DNA of 64,000 nucleotides, taken from positions 193,505,685-193,569,684 of the forward strand of contig JAHLJT010000631.1 of assembly GCA_031308135.1 (NCBI GenBank), read 5' to 3'. This DNA comes from Acheta domesticus. Taxonomy: Eukaryota; Arthropoda; Insecta; Orthoptera; Gryllidae. Every line of letters starts with the position of its first letter. The stretch's first letter is position 1. Shown here in pieces: positions 34,067-45,480 of the stretch. The notes under the pieces are model-generated. The model made no database searches, was not told where the DNA came from, and saw nothing but the letters and a program-made list of their open reading frames with translations. The position numbers and the translations under genes were made by a program.

Positions 34067-34505
34067 CACAAAATAAAAAAGTTGTCAGACCCAAACTCTT
34101 GACACATGTGCCTCTACGTATTTCCACATCCTGAATCCGAATCTGAAACCATAATTGCGCCATCACCCTCCTGTTTTTTTTTCGCAAACCCCCCATCGCG
34201 ACATTTTATTTCTTTTGTTTTCGGGACTTGTTGTCTGTCTCAAAGGCTTGACACATGTTTCTCTATGTATGTTGACACGTTGAATTCGAATCCAAAGCCA
34301 GAACTCTACCACCATATTCCTTTTTTTAAACAGAAAAAAACAACCGTTGAATTTACTATTTGCAATTTCACAGTGATTTTTCGTTATTACAAGCTAACTG
34401 GAAGGTGATGGCACAATTTTGGCTTCAAATTCGGGTTCAGCGCTTCTACGTATTTAGAGAAACATGTGTCAAGTCTTTGGGTCTGACCATTTTTTTTGTG
34501 AATGT
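34067..34505. mobile_element. Foldback element with about 90-100-bp inverted arms and an extra internal copy
   Basis: The left arm (about 34085-34172, with gtcagacccaaactcttgac and gcgccatcacc) is the approximate reverse complement of the right arm (about 34400-34490, with ggtgatggcac and gtcaagtctttgggtctgac). A third copy, in the same direction as the left arm, lies at 34243-34320 (cttgacacatgtttctctatg). No open frame is present. It fits a non-autonomous foldback or MITE-type element, but its superfamily cannot be told and no target duplication was identified. Confidence 0.65.
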
Positions 34506-34679
34506 GTTATTGGCATCGTGAAAGAACATCCGCCTTTGGAATCCCTATTTCATGTGTTTGTCCATTGCAATAGTTATTGTCATAAAGAGAGCACATCTGG
34601 AGAAATATAGAGATACCGACATTAACTGAACTTTTTCGGACAAATTTTTACCAAAGCATCATTCAGACAATGCCTCGAA

Positions 34680-35010
34680 AGACGAAGACGGTCGGGGATT
34701 ACATGACACGCGGAGATAGATGAACGCCGGCCCAACTTGGCGCGGGTTCAAGTTAGCCCTTCTGTTAAGCGCATCGCCACGAAGAGTGTAGGCTGCGGAC
34801 GCCTCTCGGAAAGAGGAGAACAGCGAACAAATGACGCGAGAACGCGAGTCGACCGCGCGTCTAACGTGTTCGCGGTATTCAATCATCGCTTGCTGAGACG
34901 GCGCTGCGGGGAATATCACGCCACCTACGACGCGGTAAAAACGACCAGAGGAATAGGCAACACTCGCAGGGAGTAGATCGTCCAACGGTGAAACGTTTAC
35001 GAGCAGCACT
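34680..35010. other. CpG-containing segment
   Basis: Moderately GC-rich with many CpGs (gcgagaacgcgagtcgaccgc). Open frames occur on both strands without motifs. It may be an isolated CpG island. Confidence 0.35.
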
Positions 35011-35039
35011 TCTGTCGTTGTTTCGGTTGTGAATGCAAT

Positions 35040-35610
35040 CATTGATGAGTGAGTTTTGTACTGCTTTTCTGCTGGATTGTTTCTTTCATAGCTATATTGT
35101 TACGTTTGATTTTACCCCACTGTTGAGCTAGTAGTACTAACAAAATATTATTGTTGTTCTCACATTGTTTCTGGTCGCGACCAATGATGGTTATTGAAAA
35201 TGTTTGAGCTATTTATATCTCAAGAATTATATTTAATATTGAATAATTGCTTCCAAGTCTTGACTCACCATGACACTTTGAAACGATTCTATTAAAATCA
35301 GTATTTCTTTACAAACATTTTCAATTTCATGTTTTTCCAAGTGGTTGTAAAATAAAATAGCTATCAGATATGAAATTGCTTACAATTAAAAATAACAGCA
35401 CTTCATATTTATATTGTTTCATAATGACTCTCTAGTCACGTATTCCGTATTACCCACACATTTTATAGATGAGTTCCTTTTAACGAACTGAAATACGCAC
35501 TCTCTGAAGTAGGAGAAGATTTGCTTGATTTGCATGACTGACACTGCTAGTAAATATGTCGCTGCTGATACCTACTTCGTAGATCCATAAGGGGAACAAT
35601 GTGGTAACGA
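35040..35610. other. No recognised feature
   Basis: AT-rich, no signal. Confidence 0.4.
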
Positions 35611-35829
35611 TTCTGGCGTGAGGGAGGCTTGTCAAGCAAAACTAACCCGAGAGTGCCTAGATTTACTCGTTGCCGCGTGTTCTTCACAAGTGCTGTTCCA
35701 CTTGCAACACAAATGTTCACTCTCCCCTCTCCGCGTGACACGTATCACGCGACAACACTTAAAACCAGGCCATAAAACCACTCTGGAACCGTCTCGTCAA
35801 ATGCTCACGTCTCTCGTCAACACCCGAGA

Positions 35830-36610
35830 TATCATTCACCACTTCCACCTCCGCTGCCGCCGCCAGCGAGTCTTCAGCCACCGTCACTGCGGCACCATTC
35901 ATCATTTGCCCCCTCGGAAAACACTAGGCTCCCTCGCCACCGCCATTTTGATCCTCATTGCCTGCACTTCCGCCGTCCCCCGTCCTCGCTCTCGTCCTCG
36001 TCCCCGCGGATCGGCTCACCATTACGAGGGTGATGCGTAACGACGCTACTCCACCACCCCTCAGCCATTGTTCGCTTTCCGGGAAAACCCGCCCACAACA
36101 TCTCCCCCTCCCCTCCACCCGCTCCATTCCATGTCGTTCCGCCCCTCCTTGCCTCGCTATTTCCCACTCCGCGCCTACCCGCCCTGTCCGCTCCGCCCCG
36201 CCTTAATCCGTCTCTCCCCGCTTTTCTCAGCCCACCTCGCCCCGTCCTGATACCACCACTCTCGCTAGCTTACCCCTCCTCGCCTCAACCCGCTATTTCT
36301 CGACCCTCTCCACATCGCCCTTTCCCATTCTTCCATGCTCCTCGCCTCGATCCACCCGATCCCCGCAACTCAATTCGCCACGTCCCGCCTCACCCCGTTC
36401 TGATCCGATTCGCCTCGCCAGCGCTACCCGCCCGCCCGCCCCCGCGTGCCGAGGATCTGCATCCGTTGCTGGCGAAGCGCGCATTAACCCCTTCCCTCTT
36501 CCCAGCAACCCTCGTCGCTCACGCCCCACCCCCACATCCCTCGTCCGCTTCGACACCCCCCTCTCCCCGGTCGCCTCCGCGAGACACGGATATCGTAGCT
36601 CGTGTCTCTG
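35830..36610. other. GC-rich island, C-biased on the plus strand
   Basis: Pyrimidine-rich with ctcgtcctcg, ccgctcc and cgcccgcccgcccccgc runs. Open frames on both strands (up to 140 codons) are compositional. It has the same character as the islands at 18.2, 22.2, 24.7 and 58.1 kb. Confidence 0.55.
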
Positions 36611-36659
36611 GTGTCTGGCACCAGTCGTCTCCTGGATTCTGTAAATTCATCTCTTGTTG

Positions 36660-37298
36660 AGCATTGTAAATTTATTGCTTGTCTCTGATTCTTTTATCAT
36701 TTGAGAAGCGTTCGTGCAAAAACAAACATGTCCTTCGGGGAAAAAATTGAGTTTGCTTTGCAGAAATACTAACGACTGTCAGCTGCTTCTTCTGTCCTGA
36801 TGTGGAGGAGCAAAAGCAAATAGAATATATCAGTGATAATTTTACTTGTAAATATACGAGGTTCAGGCAAAATAAAATATGTGCTCGGGGTTGTTGCAAT
36901 CAATAAAGAACATGTCCGTGAAACCAATAAGATGACAAGATTCACGATCACGTGGCTGCTCGTGCCACGTAATTCATTCCGTCTGTGAGTCTTCACATAG
37001 CGTCCTATTTTATTTATTAGAAGATTGGGGATCTCAAGGATACAAAAACATTCAGTAATTCGTGCAAGAATGTACAGAACATTAGAAATGTGAAGCGAAT
37101 CATTATTCAGAAAATAAAGAGAAGAAAATTCATTCAGTCCAAGTTTTCCCACAGCAATATTTTAGATTTGATGAAGTTCCTACTTTGATCCTTTGGAAAT
37201 GTGATTTTTCATTAACAAATGCGGTACAATTTAGTCTTCAGAACGTTACTTGAAAGAGATATACCATTGGAAAAGGAATCTATTGACTTAACTTTTAG
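36660..37298. other. No recognised feature
   Basis: An open frame of 127 codons on the minus strand (36769-37152) shows no domain or motif and overlaps AT-rich sequence. Confidence 0.35.
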
Positions 37299-37484
37299 GA
37301 GATAAATGGAGAGAATTCTTCAGATACTCCTGGCTTGGCATGGTATTCCTTTGTTCTTGATGGTCCAATGGCTGGAAATCAAATTTTAATGGATAGACAA
37401 GAACTGAAAGATAGTGGAGATTTTTCAGAAGCTCATCATTTCTTTTTAGCTCTTTGTAATTTTTTTAGAGGCCAAAAATGGTAA
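37299..37484 (+). CDS. Unrecognised coding-like fragment
   Basis: After an acceptor-like tract (gacttaacttttag, ending 37298), 61 codons are open to a TAA at 37482. The product has an unbiased, protein-like composition and includes TPGLAWYSFVLDGPMAG and an EAHHFFLALCNFF end. An in-frame TAG sits exactly at the acceptor, so the frame would have to begin here by splicing. A donor-like ATG|gtaaca lies at 37481. I do not recognise the protein. It could be an exon or part of an unidentified mobile element. Confidence 0.25.
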   Translation, partial: EINGENSSDTPGLAWYSFVLDGPMAGNQILMDRQELKDSGDFSEAHHFFLALCNFFRGQKW

Positions 37485-37879
37485 CATTATCTACAGAAAT
37501 TGTTTCAGTAGTTTGTTTGTTTAGAAAAAATATTATACCAACTGCAGTAAAATAACCCAATCAAATGTGATGATAATAGTAGCCCTATTTTATGAAAAAT
37601 CAAACATGTCCAAATTTTTCAAGCAAAAGCAAATATGTCCAACATTCAATCTGAAATATCGTCATAATTATAAATAATTGATTTGATATACGTAGACTAT
37701 TGTAACAATATTGGTAAGCAGTACAGCATATTACATTCTTTGAAAAGCCAACTCGTCAACAAGCTTTTTGCTGTTTCTGAAAAATCTGATTTGATGGACA
37801 TGCTGTCATTTCCATGAACGCTCCTCACTTAATTCCAATGTTCATCTTTGATTTAACGGAAGTCCTGAGTGTGAAAATA

Positions 37880-38620
37880 TGCAAAAAACAAACTTGACCC
37901 CTTTGGTGAGCTTCGGCACTCTCGTCCTGACTCTCAGAGCCCTCGTCTGAGTCGAAATATCCTCCAACCCCTCAGCTGGAGCTTGGTGTTTTCTCCATCT
38001 CCGCCGCCATGCTGTGGCTATGGCTTCCTTTATTTAACCCGGGAGAGGTGGCGCGGGGTCTTTTGTGACCCCACGTATCTTTGTTTAACTGCAGTTGACT
38101 AATTTTGCGAGTCAGAACCTTTACATTTCACATACCTTTTACCACATTCTTTACCTTTTGTCTGACATTTTTTCAAAATTTTGTATGTAATAATTTATCT
38201 ATAAATATTTATGAAACCAATACAAACGCCTTAAATTTCGTACTTTTTCTGAGTTGTATTGATTGGCTTTGAATCATTTTCAAGAAATTGTTTGTTCTTA
38301 TGTGAGACAAAGTTAGAAAATGAAACTTACTGAATTTTCTGATACCTTTATAATAGTTAAGAAATGCGCACAAGTGTGCATGGAATTTACAGTTCAGTCT
38401 TCGGAGCTGAGCTCCGTAATTGTTTTCTTGTTTTCCTTGCATGAAAGCACATGATACTTGGTACACTTTTCGTTGCAGTTTGCACACGCATAGATCACTG
38501 GCAGTGTGATATGTGGTTGTCTTGCAGAGTTTATGGTGGAATCCATGCACCGCTAATCTGTTTACTACACTTCTCATTTCCTGGTTTGGTTTTGTCCAAC
38601 TCCTGTCAATCATGGCATTC
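37880..38620 (-). pseudogene. Possible piggyBac-like relic
   Basis: Three clues lie together. A TTAA at 38034-38037 is followed by CCCGGGAGAGG and a ggggtc/gacccc palindrome (38055-38072), which resembles piggyBac-type ends and subterminal repeats. On the minus strand from 38010 a short frame reads M-A-A-E-M, then after one stop FDSDEGSESQDESAE, like the acidic start of many piggyBac transposases. On the minus strand near 38430-38490 is a Cys-rich stretch, CANCNEKCTKYHVLSC, reminiscent of the C-terminal zinc-binding region. The order does not fit one intact element, and no DDD catalytic core is seen. Confidence 0.3.
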
Positions 38621-38869
38621 GTGCAGTAGAAAAGTTCTTACAGCTCTTCTCTCTTCTGTTGTCGTTCCGCTAGCAGTTTGCTGTGGTAGATGGTAGCAGT
38701 AGATTATATCTTAGGTCCTCAATTAGGAAGGGCTCTCTGATACCTTTGTCGTTGAAATATTCAGAAAAATGTAAATGGAGTAACTATATAAAATGAAAGA
38801 TAAAAGATAATTTTGCCCTTTTATTTGTTTCAATTCCTTATAACTTATGTTCTTGGAGGAGAAAAGACA

Positions 38870-39450
38870 GCACACTGGTCTCCACACCGCGCGGCGCGCA
38901 GCCCTCTGATTCTCCGTACTCCCCCCCCTTGCACCCAAACGCACGTTCTCGCCAGGCACGCAGTTGGTCGCCGGCTCCCGCCACCCTTGGCCAGCGCTGC
39001 CAACCCTGCGGCCTCGCACAGGGTGCTGAGCTCACTCCGCAGCTGGCGGCGCTCGCCGACAATTCATCTATTTCCCGCGGCGGGGCGGGGCGGGGCGGTG
39101 CGGGCGGGGCGTGATGGCGCGGTGCCGGGCGGAGCGGAGCGGGGCGAGGCGGGGCGGGGAGCGGTGAGCGGCGGAGGAGGGGTGGGGCGGTCGCGTCAGC
39201 AGCCTCTCCGTGATTGATTGCCGCCTCTCGCGTCTTGGGCGGAGCAATTACCGGAGCCGCCCCGCCCCCGCCCCCGCCTCCGCATCCCTTGCGCTGCGCC
39301 ACACCACGCCGCCCGCGCTGTCCATCCCAACCGCCGCCTCCACCGCCAGGCCCCACTTACGTGCGCCGACCCGCTTCGCACCTGTCCGAGAGCGACGACG
39401 AGAATCGAAGCGGACGTAGCAGTAGCACAGCGCTTCCGGAAACGGTCGGA
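38870..39450. other. GC-rich island with G-to-C strand flip
   Basis: G-rich (ggggcggggcggggcgg) at about 39070-39200, then C-rich (ccgcccccgcccccgcctcc) at about 39250-39410. CpG is dense throughout. A strong minus-strand donor-like gtaagtgggg lies at about 39350-39359, but no matching exon is evident. Long frames on both strands are compositional. Confidence 0.55.
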
Positions 39451-39457
39451 GGGTAAA

Positions 39458-40000
39458 TTAATTGACTGATTGATTAGTGGCTCCAGGTGCGTCAACGGCT
39501 AAGGTCATTAGTCCCGAAAGTGTAGTGCATGTTTCTTCGCTGGATATGGCGGTGATTTTACAACGCTGATTGGTGAGATCCGGTGGCGACCTACGTCGAC
39601 ATGCGTCGATTTTCCCCCAACCAGGCATCTCTCACCAGCGTGACACCGCCCCAGTTGGATCAAACTCTAAGCACTTGTCTCGCGACATGGGTAGTAGTCT
39701 AGTGGGTGTGTAAGTGGGTGTAAGTAAGGGGTAAGGAAAGGACAAGGAAGAGAAAGGAATGATCTTGCGAGGTCCGTTGCCCGTCCAGCACCGGCATTCG
39801 TATGGTGGTGATCGGAAACACGGAAAACAACCAATCAGAGCAACCGGACGCTAAAATTCTCCTTCAGACAGCGACTGAATTCGACCGAGCTGATAAGCCA
39901 GAGTCGAAAATCCTGACACCGTCGGGACTCAAACCCCATGACCAGTCTATCAGAGGCACTGCAGTGGCGTAAGTTGATGCTCTGAGCCTCTTATGTAGGT
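39458..40000 (-). mobile_element. SINE family A, copy 6 (full length)
   Basis: Minus strand: head gaggctcagagcatc with a B-box-like gggtttgagtccc, then tcgaattcagtcgctgtctg, gatcaccaccatacgaatg, the cctttccttaccccttac block, actggggcggtgtcac, ctaatgaccttagccg and an aatcaatcagtcaatt tail at the low-coordinate end. At about 540 bp it is one of the two most complete copies. Confidence 0.7.
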
Positions 40001-40004
40001 CAGG

Positions 40005-41985
40005 GATTAAACGAGAGAATAATTTACAAAACAGTTTTTGTAGGTGAAGCACAAATACATGTCAGTTCCTCACAATATTTGCAGTAGATAATTCCTTTAC
40101 CGTTCTGGTTTCAGAATAATAGATTTTCACAGTAAATGTTAATTCAATTTTGTCTCTGCCTGTATGACACATAGTGCACTGTTGTAGGCTTAGGAGAGCA
40201 TTTGCGTATTTTCGAACAGTGAGTGCACTGAAATGCTGACAGTCAGCTGAGGTCGGTCACAATCGGAATGCAGGATTGTCATTATATGCTCTCCAATTCC
40301 GTCAATTCACAAAATCCATTTTTCGACATTTGCAACCGATGAAAGTAATTTGTTCTTTCGCAGTATAGGGGGTAAATATCCTCAGTGCTTTGAATTCCTT
40401 GAAGGACACATTTATGAAGGTTATGGAAGAACTGTAGTTAAGAAACAGATGTGCAGCAAAGAAAAGTTTCTTATCAAAATGGCGTTACATACAAGTATGT
40501 TGAGGAAAAAACGGTGATGTACTTTTACTCCCAACTTGTTTCTGTCTGTATTTACAGATGAGTAGTCTAAAATTGGGGACAGAGTTTCTGAACACTTTAC
40601 ACTACCTAATGAAAAGCTTGTAATTTAATAAACATGTTCACCGGCAAAAAATACGTTGATAGCGTGTTGATGCGTTGATACGTTGATAATCTGATACTTT
40701 ATTCCTGTTAACTTAGGTACACATAATGCAGCATTTTTTTGCTTTTCTCTCTCCCTCTCCCTCCCTCTTCCTCTCCCTCCCTCCCTCTTCCTCTACCTCC
40801 CTCTCCCTCTCTCCCTTCCTCCCTCCAGAGGTAATACCTTCCTCTCATAAATCATGTCATAATCGTTTTGTATAATAAATATTAAACTTGAGTGTCTGCA
40901 AAAAATGTTTATTTAAAATAAATTTGTAGTAACCATTACAACCCAATTTTGTAAACCTTTTGAGTTCTTTTTGAGTTCTATATGTGGAAGTGCCCTTCAT
41001 TCCTTGTTTCCACCCTTTACTATAGTATTAACCATAGGCAACTCTCAGTAAGCATCCGTTCGAGATTTGGTGTCCAAGCTATTCAGAGAATGGTATGGAA
41101 ACTCATTTGATTTCCTTCGCTTTGAGGGGAATACCTGATTCTCCTCTGTATGCGTAAGTTCTTGACACTTTTGCATTTCTAAATGCTACAAAAGTAATGA
41201 TGAGGTTGAAGCATCAAAATGCCCTGAAGAAAAAGGCGCAGCAAAGACGATCAGCCATAATAACGAATGTGCAGTGATGCAGCAAAGGGAAGCAAAGGGT
41301 TAGAGCCGAAAAGCCTCAATTGCTTTGGTTTATGATCGTCGTATAGAGTGCGCACTCCACGCGCAGTTATCTTTGCATGTTCGCTGCACATAAAGCACAA
41401 GTTTCATTAAACAGTTTGCCAACTTTTCGTAGTGTCCATGTTAGATCTCTACCACAATAAGGTTATATCATTTTATGTGCTAGCATGAGAGCTCATGAAA
41501 ATTACATACCTCATTCATAATTCCGGCAATAGAAACGTAATAATTCGATTTTCGTTAGAGATGTGTAAGTTGATAATGCAGAATAAGGGAGAATAGTGCC
41601 CTGATAATTCATTCGAATTGAAGAGGGAATGGCCAACAATACGTATCTGGAAATGTATTTAAGGCATACGAAACCACCATCTAAAACATACATACTTAAA
41701 CTTTGAGTACTTTGTGAAAAAAAACAATAAATCATGCTGGAAGTGTTGACCACAGTAAGAACAATAATTTCAAATGTACTCTAGCTTTTACATTTGTGAT
41801 TTATGAAGGATTATCAATGAGACATGAATTGTACCGAACAGGATGGAGGCTCAGATGTACGTCTCTGGGTGTAAGCTGATGAACTCACTGCAACAGCACA
41901 GCGAGAATGGACCCAGCAAATCCAATAATCGTCCAAAATCACCCGGACGACAACTGAATGGTCTGTTCAGCTTGCTCCGCTGTTT
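40005..41985. other. No recognised gene; polypyrimidine tract
   Basis: A (CTCCCT)-type tract occupies 40746-40830. A run of ttgatacgttgata-like repeats lies at about 40660-40690. No coding or RNA feature is recognised. Confidence 0.4.
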
Positions 41986-41989
41986 TCAG

Positions 41990-42177
41990 CCGCATCGGTG
42001 GATGTTGGAATTTGCGTGCTGCCATTCTCAACGTATTTCCAGACCGCTGCAAGTTGGTTTATCTATGGGTTTCTATGTGGTTACCACGCTACCCGGTTCA
42101 ACAACGTGCGCAAATGGAATCAATTACATGGATTTTCTTTTGTTGATATTTTCTGTTACTACAAGCCAATTGCAAAG
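41990..42177 (+). CDS. Candidate coding exon (hydrophobic)
   Basis: A pyrimidine-rich acceptor (ctccgctgttttcag) ends at 41989 and a donor-like AAG|gtaata begins at 42178. One frame stays open: two bases, then 62 codons. The first half is hydrophobic (VDVGICVLPFSTYFQTAASW then FIYGFLCG), compatible with membrane segments. The second half is polar. The acceptor phase would accept the phase-1 donor of the exon at 397-476. No family is recognised with any confidence, and open frames of this size arise by chance. Confidence 0.25.
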
Positions 42178-42179
42178 GT

Positions 42180-43680
42180 AATAAAAGGCTGCTTAAGGGA
42201 TGCGTTATACTCTCGTAATATTAAATGTTGCCACCACAATCACATTGAAATGAGAATGCTACATGATTAAATTTCTCTCCTAATTTGCTCAGTTGTAATC
42301 AGTAATCATGACTTAATATGAAACAGTCTGCTGTTCCACAACTGAACAATGCACGAATTCACTAATGATTATAACTAATTAGTAGTACGTTATTAAAAGC
42401 ATACACTGAAATTGAAAATGAGTGGTACATAAGTGTAATTGGGAAGTAATGAGTATTTATCACAATTTAGATATAAATTCTTTATAATGAATAGAGCATT
42501 TTCAATTTTGTTAATGTACTATTGGAATTAGAATGGTCCAATAGATTACTGAGAGTTCCCATTCACTACCCATCTGTGCTTTAGTGTAGAATTCGTTTGG
42601 TATAGTTTTTTAAAGAATACTTATGTCTTAAAAATTGATAGATTTAACATTTTACATACGGGAAGATATAAATACAACAGAAAACTTCGATCTTTCACGA
42701 AAAGTTAAAGAACATAATAATCGGAGAAAAAATCCATGCAAATTTGAATTCATAATCATATATCTGGATTACTTCAAATTTTAATCTTCGAATTCAATAT
42801 TAATATCCTCTTCACTACATTCATAAACATTAAATTGTTTATAGAGACGAATTGGAAGTTAAAAGATATGCATAACTATATCTTCTTCAAAATGAAATTT
42901 TTACTGCTTCACCAAAAAAAATAGTCTAGTGGTTCTAAGCTCAAGTCGTTCTCTATAACTTCTCTCCCCAATTTCAACAATCCCTATAATGTTTCTTCTG
43001 CCCTGGTAAAGTATTTTATACGACCATGACAACTTTCTAAAGTAGACTTATTCTATATTACAAGTTCTAAAAGAAGTTCACAAAATTTTAGCCACAATAG
43101 GTAGAATACATCACAGGAGTATGATACTTGCAAGCTGGTTTTATTAGAAAGATTTGATTTTTTTTCCTTTGACCGGTTGGTGAATAGGGAAAAGAGAGAA
43201 ACGTAAGTATCATTTCATCTGATTTGTATTCCTCGGTTTTGGGATTTAGTATCTGACAACATTTATTTATAATTTATTTGTAAACTTCGTTAGTTGAACG
43301 CATTTTTTTTCACTTTGTTGACACTTGCCGCCATTCGTTAAATTTACATTTTCTTTTATAGGTACTAAAATATCGTTAAAACGTATTTCTCACAAAATAT
43401 TATGCGTTGATGAGAGTTTTATCACTTTCATGACAGTAAAATGATCATTAAATTACATTTAACACGCATTACACAAATTTATGCCTGCCTATCTCAAACA
43501 AATGTGTTTTAAACGCCGCAAAATAATTTTTGTGCGACATTTTTTTGTGGATTGTTGATTTTATAACTTGCATTTAGGCATACGTTACTAAAAATTAATT
43601 CTTGAAGAGACGTGCTTGAAAATAACCGTAAATCGTGTTTAAATGATATATTTATGAGAATGTGTATTGTGACCGTACTT
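42180..43680. other. AT-rich non-coding stretch
   Basis: No coding, RNA or repeat feature recognised. Confidence 0.45.
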
Positions 43681-43682
43681 AC

Positions 43683-43724
43683 CTTGATTCAGTACTTGGA
43701 ATGTCTGATATTGGATCGATTTTG
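43683..43724 (-). CDS. Possible short exon on the minus strand
   Basis: On the minus strand, a donor matching the consensus (TCAAG|gtaagtacgg) follows 42 nt that are open in two frames and preceded by tgtttcactgttag. One frame reads KIDPISDIPSTES. It is very short, and a chance match is likely. Confidence 0.15.
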
Positions 43725-43729
43725 CTAAC

Positions 43730-44610
43730 AGTGAAACATGATTTATTACAAAGATATTAAACATAACAGACAAATTTAACTCCTGATAATTATTGATCAT
43801 TAAATGCTTGATTGTTTGTTATTAACTTCAAATAAATATATCATTAAATACCATTATTCCTCTACCTTAATTCATTGAATTAAATGATTTAAATGGGAGC
43901 TACCCGTTACCCCAACCAATACATATTACATTTAAATGAACATCAATGTAACAACGTGCTTTGATAAAAAAGATATCAGGTCTTTCAACATTCAATCTTC
44001 CGCCCTCTCTTGTCTGCCTGTTTACATTCCCCATTTATACCCACTGTTTACATCCTCTGATTCAAATGAAAACCACACTCCTTCCTAATAAATCGTACAC
44101 AAGAATCTATTCAGACTTATCTTAGGCGACCAACTGGACCCCGCCGTCCGCTCCTCGATACTGAAGCGACGCGAGCCGCCGTGCGCTGACCTTGAACATC
44201 TTGCTGTAATGAGACCGCGCCGCCGCGTCGTAGGCCGCTGTGCCCGCTACCATTCTTCCCAGCCATACGCATTCTCAACACAGCACATTCTCACGAACTA
44301 CCACAGCATGTCCAATCCATCTTCATTACTTCGTTGTGTAATTCACTCGTACTGTCACCGAATGGCCGTGTTTAATAGGCACCTCGTATTCACTGAGTCA
44401 CGAACTTGCAAATGCAATGAACAGTCACTTTCGATGATATTGTATTCACATTGCATTCGTTCTATTATGTTTCACTTATTAATATCCAATTATACCTCTT
44501 TTCACCTCGCATAGCTTCCCGAAACTATCAATTATGAATATTCACTGTTTTAATTGCCGTGGCAACTCGCTGTGCTCACCGCGCCGTGCACGCCTCCATT
44601 TGCCGGTGGC
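43730..44610. other. No recognised feature; GC-richer at 44120-44230
   Basis: Short open frames without motifs. The GC-richer patch resembles neither the islands nor a known repeat. Confidence 0.4.
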
Positions 44611-44611
44611 G

Positions 44612-45240
44612 AGGATTTTACACCAACATTTAGCAGGAAAAGACACCAACACTACTAGAGATCCATTCTGCAAATATGAATCTCCGGCTGTCATTGAAAA
44701 CAACCACACAAAACTACATTCGAACCCTAAAATTAGAACTGATGTCACCACCGCAGCAAATCGTCCTGATATTCTGCTGTTGGACAAAAGAAAGAAATTC
44801 ACTTGATTGATGTCGCAATTCCACTCACTAACAACATTGGCACTACATACAGTACAAAAATAACAAAATACAAAGACCTATCTGACGAAATTAAAAAAAC
44901 TCTAGAAAATAAAGAAAGTCACTATATACGACCCATAATAATCTCGGCCACAGGAATAATACCCTAATCTTCCAAATCTCAGTGGTAAGCATTGGATGCA
45001 ATAGAAAAAATATGTTGATGTAAAAATCTGTGATTCTGGGCGCGTATCATTTAATGAAGAAATTCATGGGTGAACAACTCGAACATGAATGTGAATTGCA
45101 CTATGATTTTGGTGAGCATTTAGTGATCTAGGCCATGAACAAAGCCAAAAGTACACTTAAAAAATTAAATTTTATTAATGCGTATATTTTGTAGTAATAG
45201 TATTAGTTGTAATAATAATAATTATAATAATAATAATAAT
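44612..45240 (+). pseudogene. R2-type LINE fragment 1 with (AAT)n tail
   Basis: A 5'-truncated copy keeping only the endonuclease-bearing C-terminus. From 44615 it reads RILHQHLAGK, then NRPDILLLDKRKK, then after a frame shift LIDVAIPLTNNIGTT and IIISATGIIP, ending near KSVILGAYHLMKKFMGE. RPD...LID is the core of the PD-(D/E)xK-like endonuclease of site-specific and related LINEs. The 3' end carries an (AAT)-type tail at 45210-45240. It is the same family as the copy starting at 45475. Confidence 0.75.
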
Positions 45241-45474
45241 TGCTGTTGCCGAGTCGGCTAATCATGGCAGTGGACCGCAGCAGGTTGTGGTAGACAAGCT
45301 GTATTGATCATGACGCGCCCTTGGTCAAGATATGTGGCGGGGCGGCCGTGACAATGGTGTAGTCGTTGTATTACTAAGTTTTTATTTGAATAAAAGAGTA
45401 TTATAAAGTGGTAATATTGTTTAATTGTGAGAACTTAACAATAATAATAAAATACAAACTACTAACAGTTTACT
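45241..45474. other. Spacer between two LINE fragments
   Basis: GC-richer at first (ggcggggcggccgtgac near 45337), then AT-rich with a short aataataata run near 45441. It is not recognised as part of either LINE and may be host sequence or another repeat. Confidence 0.3.
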
Positions 45475-45480
45475 AACAGA

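Noticed and set aside
36769..37152. 127-codon minus-strand open frame
   Set aside because: No recognisable domain. It looks like a chance open frame in AT-rich sequence.
38838..39356. 172-codon open frame on the minus strand
   Set aside because: Compositional frame over a GC-rich island. No domain is seen and several overlapping frames on both strands are equally long.
45246..45251. ttgccg also present at 44600-44605, considered as a target duplication for LINE fragment 1
   Set aside because: Six bases offset from the tail by several nucleotides is not convincing.
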